NCBI GenBank assembly: GCA_964023275.1
Contig: OZ029917.1
Coordinates: forward strand, 31,324,005 to 31,388,004
Reading direction: 5' to 3'
DNA from: Norana najaformis
Lineage: Eukaryota > Annelida > Clitellata > Crassiclitellata > Hormogastridae
DNA: 64,000 nt
Position numbers and translations under genes: made by a program. How positions within the stretch are numbered: the first letter of the stretch is position 1; each line of letters opens with the position of its first letter. Under the pieces are notes generated by a model, which worked only from the letters and a program-made list of their open reading frames with translations, was not told where the DNA came from and ran no database searches. Shown here piece by piece: positions 47,952 to 63,000 of the stretch.

Positions 47952-48041
47952 TCACGAACAGATACAACCATCCTTCTGCTCCTTAAAGTTTCGTGACTTT
48001 TCAATCTCGTTTATAACAGCGTTGAAAATATCAGGAACTTT
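47952..48041 (-). CDS. rheb: Rheb exon 8 and stop
   Basis: Encodes KVPDIFNAVINEIEKSRN, FKEQKDG, CICS and TGA. The last four residues fit a CaaX box; Ser at the end favours farnesylation. Acceptor GATTTTAG. Confidence 0.92.
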   Translation of the reverse strand, partial: KVPDIFNAVINEIEKSRNFKEQKDGCICS

Positions 48042-51000
48042 CTAAAATCAAAATACACAAAATCAATAGAAACAAGAGAAATGCTTATTTATCACATGCT
48101 TCTATTGTTCACGAGGTATTACAATCAAATAGCCAATCTATCTCTGCTTCTTGCTCACCCCTCACACCAACACTTTGACTCTCGTTGTGCCTCACACTAA
48201 GACATCATTGGGCTCTCCAGTGTTCTCAATGGCTGGCCAATGTCTCAATGGCTGGCCAGTGGCTTAGGAATTCACTGCCCAGTTCAGCGCTTCCTGCTGG
48301 TTCTTTATTGTCAGTCAGGTCAAAATTTAAAACTCCTGTGTCTCATCCGCTAGCTTACCATAGTCTGACTTTTGGATCTCTGATTTCAACTGGACAGGGG
48401 TCGTCCATAAAGGATGTCTGCAAAAAATGACCTAATTTGGACCCCTCCCCCTTGCCCGCATTTGGCCTTACCCTTCCCTCCTTTGCAGACATCCACACTG
48501 AGCTAATGAAGGTTTAGAATGATACAGAGATAAAAAGCGGTTCAGCATGCAAAATTTTGTGTGCAGACAGAAGAAGTGTTTTCAGTTCAACATCTGTCCC
48601 CATTGTCAAGCAACTTGAAACAGCCTTCAGTTCAGACCTGAATGACATCAAAGAACTGACAGAATGAATAAAACTTGTTAGCGAATTCCAAAACTTAGGG
48701 GCCAGCAACTGAGAATGTTCTAGAACCTAACACTGTCCTGGTACAAGGTACAAGAGTCTGAGTGTTCACTCACTGAGTGCAATATTTGTTGCAATGACAG
48801 TTGAGCAAGGAAAAGGGTTAAATGTAGTACTTTGTGAACTTTAGGAAAGATTTTAAGAAGGATTCTTTGCTTGATGAGCAATCCTTGTAATGATGCAATA
48901 TTAGTGTAATATGCTGATACTTGGGTGTTTTTGTTATGGCTCTGGCCAGAGAGTTTTGAACCATTTGTAGTTTGTGCAGATCTCTCTTAGTGATGCCAAT
49001 AAAAAGTGAGTTACAGTAGTCAAGTCAACCAAAAAAAATTGGCTGGCTGCTGAAGAATATTGTCCATCACAGACCTGGTGGGTGAGGGATATCCAGATGC
49101 AGTGTCTTCTACCATCTTGCCTACAATTCCTTGCTCAGCCAATGGACACATGGTGTGTTAACATATGTCTACTAAATGTCTACTATCTGCAAAGAAGTTC
49201 GTGTGTTGCAAGCTTCATCGCCCATCGTCGCTCCTCAACTTTGACAATGCGTGGCCGAAGAACTCTGAAGATGGTATCTATACTGAACTAAGGATGGGAA
49301 TCCATTTGTTGGGCTCTGTATGTCTGTGGGACTCTTCTCTTATCTGAGCACTGTCAGCTTGATAACTTTGTGTTCTTAATGACTTTAACATCGTTTAGGG
49401 TAGTGCAGGCAGCACTTTTGTGAGGTACTTAAGTCTTCAGATGCATGCATACATATCTATATGTATCAAAGGATTTACACAGCACCTTTGGGAACCTTTG
49501 AGAATATTAAAGGCACTAAATTAAGGGTCAAAATATATTCAAACATACATAAATACACACATATATAAATATATATAATCATACACATACACAAAGGCAT
49601 TACATCAAGTGTCCAGATACATACATACATACATACAGCTGCTTAGTTTTTAAACTGAACACAAATAGTGTGCTGCAATTTCTGGATTAAATCTCCTATT
49701 TTCGGTGTATAAGATATCATTTAATGCTAACACTGTCATTCTGTTGCCACAAAACTACAAAATGCTGTTTGTAACTTGTTATTTAGGCAGCAATGAGAGG
49801 ATACATCACACATACAGACTGATCTGCATGATCTTGGGCAACATATTCCCTATTAATGATACAGAGCAAACAATATTCTTAAAATGTTTGCAGAAACATA
49901 TACTCCGGGTCCGGTGTATGTCATATCTCAATCTATGATCATCACAAAAACTTCCAAACTCAGCTGGTCATTACCACCAAGTAAATAAAACCTTCTTTGA
50001 ACTGACCTCATTCTGTTTGGCAGAAGCTTCAACAAACACACCCTTCCACTGTTCAGCCAATTTGCGGCCCATTTCAGTACTGATTACCCTGAAAAGTTCA
50101 AAGTGTTGAAATCTTACACAAAGATCAATGAAGCTAACAAAAGGTGGTACCTGTACAATTGATAGAAATAACTCAATGTTTTTGGCATAAGCAGTTATGG
50201 TCATCATTCTGAAGACTGAAAGAAAAATGTGCATTGGTAAGGTCAGTGAGGTAGGTAACTGCTCACTAAGATGTCCCTAATTTTCTCATTTTCAAAATTT
50301 GCAACTCTCTTTCAAACGGCTTCATTTTAGTAAGAAAAACTTGGCATAAAATTTGAAGCAGATCAATCTGCATTTAGAGGTCGCTCACGTGGGCCAAAGT
50401 TTACTATTTAATCAACATGGAATGAACTTTCATAAACTCTTTTGCACAGTGCACACAGCTCTTTTGCACAAGGCTCTTTGCACATGGTCCTTTGCACACG
50501 GGTCTTTGCACATGCAACCGATTTCCTATATAAGATGGCTAACTAGCCACAACACGAGATCCACTCATCGAGAGACAATTTGAGCTGAAGAAGATGAACA
50601 GAGCCGAAGAAGACGGTCGAAGCCGAAACTCACCCTCCAAGAACGGTTGGAGCAGCAGATGAAGAAGACAACTGGAGCAGAAGAAGACGGTCTGAGCCAA
50701 CACTCACCCACTAAGAACAGTTAGAGCAGCAGACAAAGGAGATGGTTTGAGCCAAAGAAGATGGCAATGCGTTCGCAAGATCACCTAGTTAGCCCTGCAG
50801 AAGGATAGAAGGAAGTAAACTACCATCAGAGAAGCAGGTCCTTGGCCACTTTATGCATTGCCACGGTGTACTGAAAGAGGGTACCCGAATGGCATCGACC
50901 CACACCATACAGCGAGTCAAAGATTTCTGGTCCCCACTAGAATTCAAACCAAACACGGCCAACCCTCAATCAAAATGCTTGAGCAACTATTCTATAAATG

Positions 51001-54000
51001 GCAGAGGCTAAAGAAGAACAAGAGTCGTCAGTCACAGACTCAAACAGCCAAAGAAGCTACATTTTTTAGACAGGATCAGGGAACTGTTTGACAATGTACA
51101 TGCTAACATCATGGAGCTCATCAAGAATCAAGACAAGCTCTTCCTCAAATCACAGTGGAAAAAGGGATGACTGGGCTGCATGACAGGAGTCGACAAGGTG
51201 CTGCTCCAACAAGAGCAGAAGCAGATGGAGAAAGAGGAGATGCTGCAAAGGAGGCGAAAGCGATCCCAACTTCTGAAAGACGCCCTTTTGGATAAAGTTA
51301 TGTTGGAGAGCAACACCGACTCGGAAGAAAGTCAGTGCAAATGTGAAAATCAAGATCCACATTAAGTATAAGTACTGCTAACCCGCCACAAAAACAAGGA
51401 CTCCAAAGCGTTACACCACCAGAACTGGCAGCTTTGCTTGATTGAAATGGACTGAGTGACAGGGCCACGATAATGATGGTCTTTGAAGCGTCTAGGGCTC
51501 TCGGACAAGACCAAGAAGTGCTTGTACTTAATAGGTCAACCATCCAGCATCTACGTCGAAGAAAGGAGTACACAGTATCAAAGTTTGGCTCTTCAGGTCG
51601 CAGTTCAAACTGTTGGCAAGAGAATCTCGAGGATTGCTTCGTGTGAACATATTTCTTGCAAAACTTTACATCAAGTACTGGTTCCTGGCACCTTTGGCTT
51701 CCAAAGCAGTTAGGAATGACCTGCTCTTCCTGCAGCAACTTGATGCCTACCCTGATCGCGATATCAGTGCAGCTACTTCACACAAGCTAGCCAGGTCACC
51801 TATAGTACCTTTCTGAGGATTTGATCCTTCTCAGCCTCTTTGATCCAGAGGTGGACTTGACCACAAAATGGGCCATGCTGAAAGCATCAACAGAGAAAGA
51901 ACGAGTAAACGACCCCTTGAAACACACAGAGGTGGACTTGTCGATGGTACAACAGAAGACTTATCGATTTCGTGTGAGTGTGAAGCAGAAATATATTTGG
52001 AACGCTGAGCTTACTGGTTGGATTCCTAACCGAAGACCCTGATACAAGGAATAGTATGGTTGAGTTCAAGGCTGCAGAGGCAACTGTTGGCACACTAGCA
52101 GTCACCAATGATCATGCAGAGTGAGGTGTCACCATGATCCAAGACACAGATTGCACACACATGGCGCTTTATGAGCGAAGAACAGTTGTAATATGCGCTT
52201 CAAGTTATCGAACAGAGTTGGGAAAACTTTCCAGAAGCAAGAAAATTAATGCTACTTAGGAAACCATAAAAGCATACTGTACACTATACATTCAGTGTAC
52301 AGTAGTTTGATTTTAAAAACTGTTCTGTATCGGTTCGAGACTGTTAAATAAACTCTAAAACAGTAGTTTTCACTGCAGCTTGATTTCTTGCATGGCTTAG
52401 TCAAACTGATGGCAAACATTTTTAAACTCTTATCATTTATGCTATATGGCCAAACATTAGGGTCATTGAGCGACCTGTAAATATTAAAATTTTTAGCTCA
52501 ATTTTGCACATTTTCTATAATAAGGAATATCTTGAAAGGGCGAAATTCAATATTGCTTTGCAATTGATTTTCACCATATAAATAAGGGCCACCCTGCTGC
52601 TCACTTATTATGAATCTCTACCATGAACAGCCTTCATAATATACCATGTTGAGGCTGAAATATGAAGTGAAATCAAAAGCCACTCAGCAAGATAACATTT
52701 CTTTATGGTTCTGTGGTTTAACAATGAATTCACCATCATATATTGGAATCTGAACCCAGGCACAGCGGTTAAAGGCTACTGATGCAACTGAAGAAATTAT
52801 GACATGTAAATGCAGCATTATTTGAAAGCTAACAAGAAAATTTCTGTACTAAAGCATTTATTTATTCAAAAGTCAATAACTCTATGTTATTCTACTCAAG
52901 CTAAGCATATTTAATCTGAATATCAATGAGTTAGACTTTTACTACTATGAATGCAAACTGAAATTTCTAGTTTTTTTATGCAAATAACTTTGGACAAACT
53001 ATGAAACCTTGAAGGTCGCAGGTCGGTTTTGTTTCCAACCAGAACCAGAGGAAACCTAGTAAAAGAAAGACATTCAAACATGAATTACAGAACAGCAGGA
53101 TTTAATGCAACATGTACTAAATGCACTAGGCACATGAATAACTTCTTAACTACCAGCCTCAATCAACACCATTCCTCAGAGCTATTGTTCTTGCAGTTGA
53201 AGAATCATGCAGCTCCAGTGCAAACAAATCCAGTCCAACAAATTATGACCTTCTCTCATAGGGTAAATAACAGTTGATCAGTTTTACATTAAACATCGTC
53301 ATTCATCAAAACAGACACAGAGATGGAAAACAAGCTACAAACAAAACGGAAATAAAAAAGCAAAATGCACAGAAAAACTTCCCTAAAAATGTGTTACAGT
53401 CTTACAGGCAGTTTATTATTATTATTTCTGCGTTCATAAAGCACCAATATCACACAAGGTTTCTAAGCATCAACTGACAACACAGAGCAATTGTGAGTGA
53501 AGGACTTCCTCAAGGTCACTACACAGTATACATCTGAAGGGAGGCTTGAACCTGTACTCTCTGTGTCACAGGTACAATGGATTACAACACACATTGTTTA
53601 TTTCATGCTGGAGTTAAGTATAATCCACATCAATTAAAAGTTGTACTGAAACTAAGGGGAATACATTAAAGTTATACAAGCTGCACTGTTAGCCAAAAGT
53701 GTCATAATTCAGACAAAGGCAAGAGATATACAGTAAACCAATAAATCGTCTCATTATTATTATTATTGTTGAACCATTCCTATTAGGAAGACAGAGACCT
53801 GAACCAGTGGATCAGGTTCAGCTAAAACAAAAAGCATTTAGACTGATGAATAACATACACAACAACAAACGAAAAACCACGACAAGACTAACATTTTCTT
53901 TCCTGTGACATCTTGCAGTTTTTCATAGATTGTTTGGACCACTTCAAAGCTGTAAAGAAATCATCAAAAGTAAGCCAACAAGAGCACATGTACTTTCTCA

Positions 54001-57000
54001 TAACATATTTTGGCAAATTTATTCTCACAACATACAAACACATTTGTTTCATCCCTCAAAAGGTAATTTCCATTAGTACATGGATAGGCAACTGTCCATG
54101 GAATACAAGACCATCATGGCCAACCCAGCCTGCTATCCCCTAAAATGAGGACTAAAGCAAGTAAGGGTAAAACTGTGTCCTGTTGTTCAACTGATATGAT
54201 TGTGCTTGTAATTCGGCAAACAGCTCCTTCAACTCAACAACGACGCTACTGATAAGTTCCTACACACAGGCACATAAATCTGTCACTTCAACCTTTAATG
54301 GCATATAAATGTGTAACTTCAACCTTTAAAAGCATATTTATTTTGTTCCCTATGACATAATAGCACTTCTGTTATGTTACACATAACGTAAGAGCACAAT
54401 GATTATGTGTCTAATGACATAATAGCCCATTATCTGTCTTTTGCAACAAGGTCATGGCATAGCAAGATGTTTTCTATAACAAAACAAACAACACAACACC
54501 AATCACAATGCTGGACAACATTCTTCATGTGCTGCAGTGCCCAGTGGTGACCACTAAATGAAAATCAAATGCTATGTCAAAATTTCGAGCTTTTTTGCAA
54601 AGAAGCATTTTACAGGAGTATATGGCACCGAAAAATGAGCTAAACAATTTCAAATTGCATAGACAGTAGTAGCCAGTCCAACTTTTTGGCTCTGCAAAAT
54701 GGACAACTAAGTTCTTAAACACAAAAGCTGCAACATATGGTGCACCAGGATGAGTTTTAACCATGTCAGCTACCACAAATCGCAAATCAGGAAGAGACCT
54801 GTAACCACATCAGTCTCTGCCCCTGTCCAGAAACAGAAACCGATCAGATGTGTACATTTAGCTGCACACTAGGAGGACCATTGGAGGGCTTCACAGGGTC
54901 CAAAGAGCCAAAAATAAAAACCAGATGAACCAGAGTTTAGTAAAAAGATATTAATTTGTCCCACTATTGGCTCCATACACAAAGGACGAAAGCCCCAATT
55001 ACATAAGTCATAGATAGATGTAAAAGTACCAGGCAACAATAAAAAAATAAATATCCTGTTAAATAAAAGATATATGAGAAAAAAGACAGCTAATTGTTCT
55101 TGGTAAGAAAAGCATAAATATCATTAACTGCTCTGGTGCCTCCTACCTTTTTTCTGACGTCACTGAATAGACAAGCACGTAACCATCAAGGTTCATGGAA
55201 TGTCCCATGTTGACCATTGATAATTCATCCTAAAGAAGAAACCACTATGCCTATTATGTGTTACATAAAGGAAATAACTACTACCATAGCTTTTCAGTAA
55301 TTCTCATCACGAACATCCATAGTTTGAACACTGCTCTTCAAAAGTGACAGAAGTAGTTGATAAATCAACTTGTCAGGCTCTTCATAACTAGCTTCAGTAT
55401 GCTGAAGTGAAAATTCTCAAATCAACCATATCACTCACATCACTCTCCTTCATAAGTGTATTCAAACATATTTCAGTATATATATACATATATATATATA
55501 CTGTGTTTTGGCCTTCTCCATTCCGGCCCGCAGACTACTTCGTTCCGCGGTACGGGGTGACTTGCTTGTCCCATGGTCCGAACAGCTACGGCTCAGCGCA
55601 GAAGTTTTGCTGTGGTTGGTCCTGCTCCTTGGAATGGGCTTCCTAATGACCTATGCCAGGAACTTCTTAGTCTCTCTCCCCCTCTTTTCCGCAAGCGCTT
55701 GAAGACCTTCTTATTTCCCAGTGCTTCTGGGTTGTCAGGTCGGGGGCACCTCTGAGGACTTGACCCTTTATAAATTTGGCGCTTTATAAATTTTCAATTA
55801 CATTACATTACATCTACAGTACAAGAAAGATCAGGTTTTTGTATAAGGTATTGATTTATTAATGTATGTTACAACTCGACATCAACAACTGCGTTCAGAG
55901 ACACAGTCCTGTATTTTTGAGAGCATAAAGACTAAATGACCAGATTACATGTCTGCTTTTACATTTTCACAACAGATACATTGTCAGCAACACATCATTA
56001 ACAGCCAGTTACCATTTTACCTTACTTTACACTAAATACTTTCTTATCGTTATTACATTTTACCTTACTTTGCACTTAACACTTTTTTGCCTGAGACAGC
56101 TGATCACCTCTGGTCAATCCACTCCCTCAGCACTAACAGCGACAAGAGTTTCAATAGCACTAGGGAAGAAATATGTTACAGCCAGCCCGGCATATTTGGC
56201 AGACACAACTGTTTCAAAATTTCTGCTCCCAACAAACTCAGCTATGAAATGAATATGCCGACTGTACACAGCCAACAGGAAGATTATTCAGCAAGGGATA
56301 AGATCGGCCAACTGCCCTCATGTGCTGAGGCTAAGGAAATGAAGTCGCTAACATTCCATACTCATGGTAGTCCCTCTGGGCTAGCTTAAGGGACTGCTTA
56401 TTCTTCTCCAGGTTTGTATCCTAGTCTGCTCTGCGTGAAAGGCGCTTTGCTCATGCCCGATGCTAGAATCAACATGTTTACAAAAATTACGTAATTTGGC
56501 TTCGTTTTTCAGCCAACCACGGAGCGGTAGATTCATTAACCCCAAGTTCTTAAGAAACTTTGGCCTGAGTTGCTTCACCACGCATGCCATCTATAGATAG
56601 CAGTTAGTTTTCTTGAACACAGTAGGAACACTGAAGCTTGTTAATTGCCATTTCTAACATTAGTCCTATGCTAAGATAAAAATACTATATACATATAGAA
56701 ACTAATGATAGCGTAAAAGTGGGATTATGTATGATACGACTCACCAATGTAGGCACAAAAAGAAAGAGAAAGCTTAAAGGAAATGCCTGTATAGGAAATT
56801 CTCACATGTAATGTCCATTCATATGTAAATGAAAGACAGAGATTAACATGAAAGACATCATTGATATAGATTACTTACTAGCTAATCCATGTACCCCACA
56901 TTAGTGATTTCCACGTTAAGTTTCGGCCTTGGCCGTACTACAGCATTCTATAAATTGTCTTATTATTATTATCATTATTATTATTATTATTATTAAGTTG

Positions 57001-60000
57001 GTACTCTTGGGATGCATTTCTCTACCGTGTGTTAAGTGAATGTGCATGTAACTGGGATGCATGTTACCAGACTTACTGTACATGCTACTACCATGTATGG
57101 CTGGAGCAGAAGAGTGAAAGTGGGTCACCACTGACAACCATTGAGAGTTCAACCCCACCCTCATTTAACACAACATTGTTTGATATCATTTGGGACAATG
57201 AATCTATTACGACAGAGACAGCATGGCAGCAGCACCATGTCAGGCTTGTGACGTAGGTCAACAAGTCAGTCTTCATGTCAATGGCGGCTGTTGAATAGCA
57301 ACATTGGTCCTCAAAAGACACCCACACAGGGCAGAAAATATTCCAGGTATCTGAGCTACCTTCAGACAGGAATTTTGCTTCTTTGCCACACTTTGCTATT
57401 CAGACTACAAAAATCCTGCTCTTCTCATGAGCACAGCACAGCCGCTTCACACACAGCTCGCCTTTAAAATAGTAACAACAGCTCTTGAACAGAAAGATAC
57501 ATCTCCGGCTTACACCGATCCTCAGGCCATCCGTTTCTCCCTCCGTCTGCTCCTCTCTCTGTGGGCGGGAGCAGGCCAATCACAGCATTTGCCAAACTGA
57601 CCCTTAATACCAGCACATGCAAGCCACTGAGCAGCCAGCATGCCTGCAAGTCACCACCTGTTATGCAACACCGTTTAGAACCTCTTAGTAATTCAAGTTT
57701 ACACCAGTCAACAGCTGGATGACATACACAATGCAGTCATTTATCACTAGGACCAAATAGAACTTAATGAGGCAAAGAACTGGAGCTGCCACCCAAAATT
57801 CAATTAGCTCTTGGGCGCAAAATTTACACAATGTTGATTTAAACGAATGTTAGAAGGTCCAATTGAAGAAGGTAAGCAATTAGAGCTGAATATTCTTTTA
57901 AGCACATAAGTACTCTTGACCTTAAATCACTGATCATCATTAGTCTGTGGACCAGTGAAAACCAAACTTGCCACTGGATGCAACATGGTATCATTTTTCA
58001 ACTGACTGCCTGTGTCCTTGTCATAGAAAACTAGATGTAAAACTACATGCATACATTACCAGGTATTCAAAGCCCAGAAAAAACTACATGATCTTGTATT
58101 GGGCTGCAAAAGGGGGGCATGATACCCAAGAGTCTAGTGAAAATGAGCCTCCCATTTACTTTTTTAAATCTGTGAATCTGAGAACACTATGTTGATCCAC
58201 ATAACACATAAAGGGAAAGTTGTCCAGCCTTTGGATTGTTCATGTTTTAGCCAAAGTGGCTTTTGGACTGAGCACCATAGTCTGGCTTCTGGTTTCTCTG
58301 ACCTATCAATTGTAATTGTAATCTCGAGATTTCTACAGCACCCAACAAAAGCTAAGTTGCGAGAACCAGCTTATTCACAGGCGCTCAGTCAAAACAAAAT
58401 CGATAGGCAAAGGGTTTGGTTCCAGAATTTGACCTGGCTCTTCCAACGGATTATGATTTTTTATTGTAATTTCACTTGAAGCAATCGTCAACTGAACCTT
58501 GCGCATTATGACACTGCTGCTACAGAAGTCTTTAGATTAGATTAGATTAACCTCTGGGTCCTCGATCTCCATTTCAGATTCATCCTGAAGCTAGTCACCT
58601 GGGGTGTCTACTGGGCAGCGGCTCATAGTGCTGAATTCATCTGTCAATTCTGTCTCTTTGCAGAATAAGCAGGTCCATCCATGGACGAGATTGGACCGAT
58701 GACCCTCTGGCTAGCCCCTTGGAGCTGCCTGAAATTGTCCAAAGCATCCATTGCACATCCTATGGCCAAACTTTCTTCAGCCATCTTAACTTTCTCTTCA
58801 GTCCACTGATGCTTATTCACCCTAAAAATGTTCTTGCATTCCTTGTCAAATGTGATACATGGGACACCAGCCAGCCTCACTTCTTTTTTCCTACACACCA
58901 TATTCCATGTATTGTCACTGATCTGCACTTTTCTTGGCAGGCTTTGGCAACACAGCTGCTCCTTGTATGGCATCTGAAATCACCCCAATTAGAGCAATTC
59001 TCCAGACTTGTTGCATTAAAACAATCCCTAAGGCCTGCCTCTTTATGCCTACCTAGCAACAGGATACTGAAGGATCTGTACAAGATCTTGAGTATGCAAG
59101 GTAATCTTACATAGCATACATAAGTCCCCACATCGCTGAATACAATAAAGCAGCTTTTATAAGGTTATTATATAATCTTTAGCAATCATGATTTCTCAGA
59201 TGTCTCGTGAGTGCATCATAACACACAAGGAATCCTTTATAGTTGAAACATGTTTTGACGCAAACAATGTTACACTAACGCAGCTTACGTCTATTAAACT
59301 GAGGGTTTCCAGTTTCAGTAGAACAAAAATGAAATCAAAATCAACAGTGTGAACATTTGTAATCATTCGGCATACTTTCATTTTATGACTTTCAAATGTA
59401 ACATTATGGTTCCTATTCTTTTGCTGTTATGATTGTCCCTTTCATGTATAATAAATAATGAAATGCAATGGGCATTTAAACTATGATTGAATGACATTTA
59501 CTATCAAAATCATATGGCACTAACTCCATAAGATCAACCCTCCTACAAAGCAATTTGATGTGACGCCAGCCTGCCACAACACAGTTCATGATCATAACTC
59601 ATGCAGTTTAGTGTGTATGATCAAAGGAAAGAAAGTGTATGAATTAACCTTTTTTTAATTTTAAACTCATAATGCCAATTGTTTTAATTTCTTTTCTTGT
59701 GGGTTGCTTCCTGCTGTGCATTGTAGCAAACATCAATACTATTATAATAATATAAAAGTCCAGGCACGTGTTCAGAAGTAGCATCATATATTTTCATCAG
59801 ACGTCATTTAATCGAGGTTACATTAACCACGCATGTGATACAAAGTTTCACATACTACTGCAAGTGGACTTGTACCTCTGTAGTTTTAAAATACTATCCA
59901 AATTCATGGACACATAGCAATATAATTTTCACAGACAGCGCTTAAGGAAGTGCCTAAAGATAAAGTAGACTACTGTAAGAAAGTAAGTAATGCATTTGTT

Positions 60001-63000
60001 AACATGCCATATGTCAAGCGGCTGACCAAGGAGTCATATTCAGGACATGGCCTATTTCAACCCAATGCAGGATACATTATCAGGTTGATATTTTTAAAAT
60101 GTACACAAAGAGCAGCATAATTCTATAGTCGTGAATTTCAGAGATCAGGCAAGTGCATTTAGCGAAGAACAGACACCAGGAACCGTCAGTCAACTGAACC
60201 TGAGTTACCACCAACTTAGTAATAAGCTAATTTAATGCCCTAGTTTTATGTGAGATACGTATTGCAATCTGCAGTTCATTTAGTTTCTAGCCAAAAACTC
60301 TCTCCTGTATTAAAATAAACTCCTAAAATAAACTAAGTTAGCATCAGGCAGAAAGAGCATTTGAATGTAAAACATGATGACAAGGTACCCAACTGTAAAC
60401 ATGCTGACCATTACTAGAGTATGAAGGGTTCGATTCCCAGTTTGACATTTGAATTTATGGCAATTTGCAATGTTCTTATTTTACCCTAGTACTGTTTGCA
60501 TATTTACAAATATCAACAGACATACAAAAAGTCCAAAAGCAACGTTAAAGTACTTCTTATTAATGTATGTATTTATGTATGTATCTAGTCTTTTATAGAG
60601 CACATTTTAAGAACCTCTCAAAAGCGCTGTGAAAGTGGTTGCCCAGTTAATCTGAACAAGTAAGTCTTGACTAACGAAGAGAGTGTGTCTTGGGCCAAAT
60701 TAACAGAAATAGATTGAATGTTTATAGGAAGACTATTCCACAGAGAAGGACCCATGCAGGACAACGCACGGTGTCGTTGTGCTAATGTGCTGCAGCGAGG
60801 AACCTGTAGACCTCCTCAGGACGAAGAGCGAAGCAACTGACGACCCAGGTGGGCACCGACCGGCATGAGCAACTCGCGTATATATTCAGGAGCGTATCCA
60901 GCCAACGACCAAAGAGCAGGACCTTTAATTTGATTCTTTCTTCAATTGGCAGCCATTGCAGAATATCTGTCATATAAACTGATATATGAGAGAATTTGGG
61001 TAGATTAGCCACTAGATGGGTGCCACAGTTCAGGACAGACTGGAGCTGACGAAGACGGAATTTTGGCAAACCCGCAAAGATAGAGTTACAGTAGTCCAGA
61101 CGCTGTCAGAACAAAGGAGTGAAGTAAAGCCGCTGCAGCGCTGAACGATAAATTATGCCATATTGATCGAATTTGACGTAGCTGATAGTGGCACGACCTG
61201 CACAACAAATTCATGTGGTCAGCCATGGACAGTTCACCGTCTGTAAGTACTCCCAGATCACGGACCAGCTGTTGGGGTGACCAGCCCGAAAACGATGAGA
61301 GAAGCTCCTGATGGTTGATTTTAACCCGAGCTTGACAATACGAAGCCACAAGAATTGCGTCTTGGATGGGTTAAAGACATGTTAATATCTTCAGTGGGTA
61401 AACAACGGAGTGAAAGATCTTTAATAGCTTAAAATAGAGAAAATGATAGAACTTCCTCAGTACTTACTTGGCCAGCAGTGTCTATCAACTCCAGCTGATA
61501 TTCCTGTCCGGATAATTTGATAACTTTGCTGAATGCTAAAATATCATGGCAAAAACTGTGAATTATACTAATGACAACAAGTAATGACAACAGATTACCT
61601 GAGAGTAAAACTTTCAAACTTTGCATCATGTCTGCAAAACCTTGGTCATTTTGTCAAGGAAGTTTTCACTCCAAAAGTCTCGTATATTAGGTCTTACTAT
61701 TTTAGAAAACTTATTACCTCCTTGTAGATAAGCATAACGCATAATCAACAGTCAATTTTAAAGTCAACCTGTTGATTTTAAGAGAGGAAAGCTCAAAGTA
61801 AATGAGCCGATTAAAAGAGGAAAGAACTGAGATCATGGATGACAGCTTTCCACCCAGCAACAAGAAAGGACAATTGACCAAAAACAGTTCTAACTCTTGG
61901 ATGAACCAGAGCCTAGTATTTATTTTTAACCAAAGTGCATTGTTTGCAGAAGGGTGCACTAGATACTTGTGCCAAAGAATGCTATGAAGATCACAGGACA
62001 AAACATCTAATTCTGCATATGTCAAGAACATATAGATATGTTGATTCACAGATGGCACTGGCATGAGTACTGACGGACTAAGAGAAGTATTTAACACTCA
62101 CAATGCAGGCAGAATCAGATAACTCAGTCAATGCTAAACCACCAATTCTACTGAATGACAGGTCAGTTCACTAAGGCAGAGATGAACCCCAGTGCAACAA
62201 AGTATGTTAAGATAAAACATGAGAGTGTATGACAGAGTCACTACATCAGCTCAATCTGCGCGAGGCATAAAATAGTCTCATAAAAGCACCTGCTCTGATA
62301 CAGATGGATACAGGATATTGATACAAGAAATACTGATTTGCAGATTTAGTATCCTCCCCATATATTTCCTCTGCCAATAAAACTACGTTATGTTCCAAGA
62401 CTTCCATGAGCCCAGTGACAAAACATTTGCCCTAATGCATTACAGTGGGAACTGAGAGGAGTGATCTATAGCTCAGCAATTCCTGATGAAAGGTTATGGC
62501 AAAACAAACACTCAACACAATTATTACATTAACTTTTAAGGTAGGAAAGAAGGGTGATCAGTAAAATGTCCTACTTCTAAAATGTTATGTCACAGCTACA
62601 TGTGGCAACAATGCAAATTCTCTTTCTGAAGTATTTTTTATTAACATTATTTAATCGTAATCTCAAGATTTCTACAGCGCCCAACGAAAACCAAGTCATG
62701 GGAGCCAGCTTATTCACAGGCGCTCAGTCAAGACAAAATCGACAGGCAAAATGGTTTGGTTCCAGGCCAAGGAATGCTAGCAACAACCATTATGGTTCAA
62801 CAGTAATGTCCAGAACAAAAGTTGTTTGTATCAAACAACAGAAAATTTTTAATACTTCAACCATTTCCCTTCTCCAACTATGAGAAAAATATTAAGCATT
62901 TTGTACAAACCATTATGTACACACATATTCAGTTATTTATATAGGGCTAATCTAATAATCTAATCTGATGACTTCTATAGCACCATTATTATAATGCTTT

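Noticed and set aside
58719-59114. 131-codon plus-strand frame
   Set aside because: It is the shadow of the minus-strand coding remnant, whose translation looks much more like protein.
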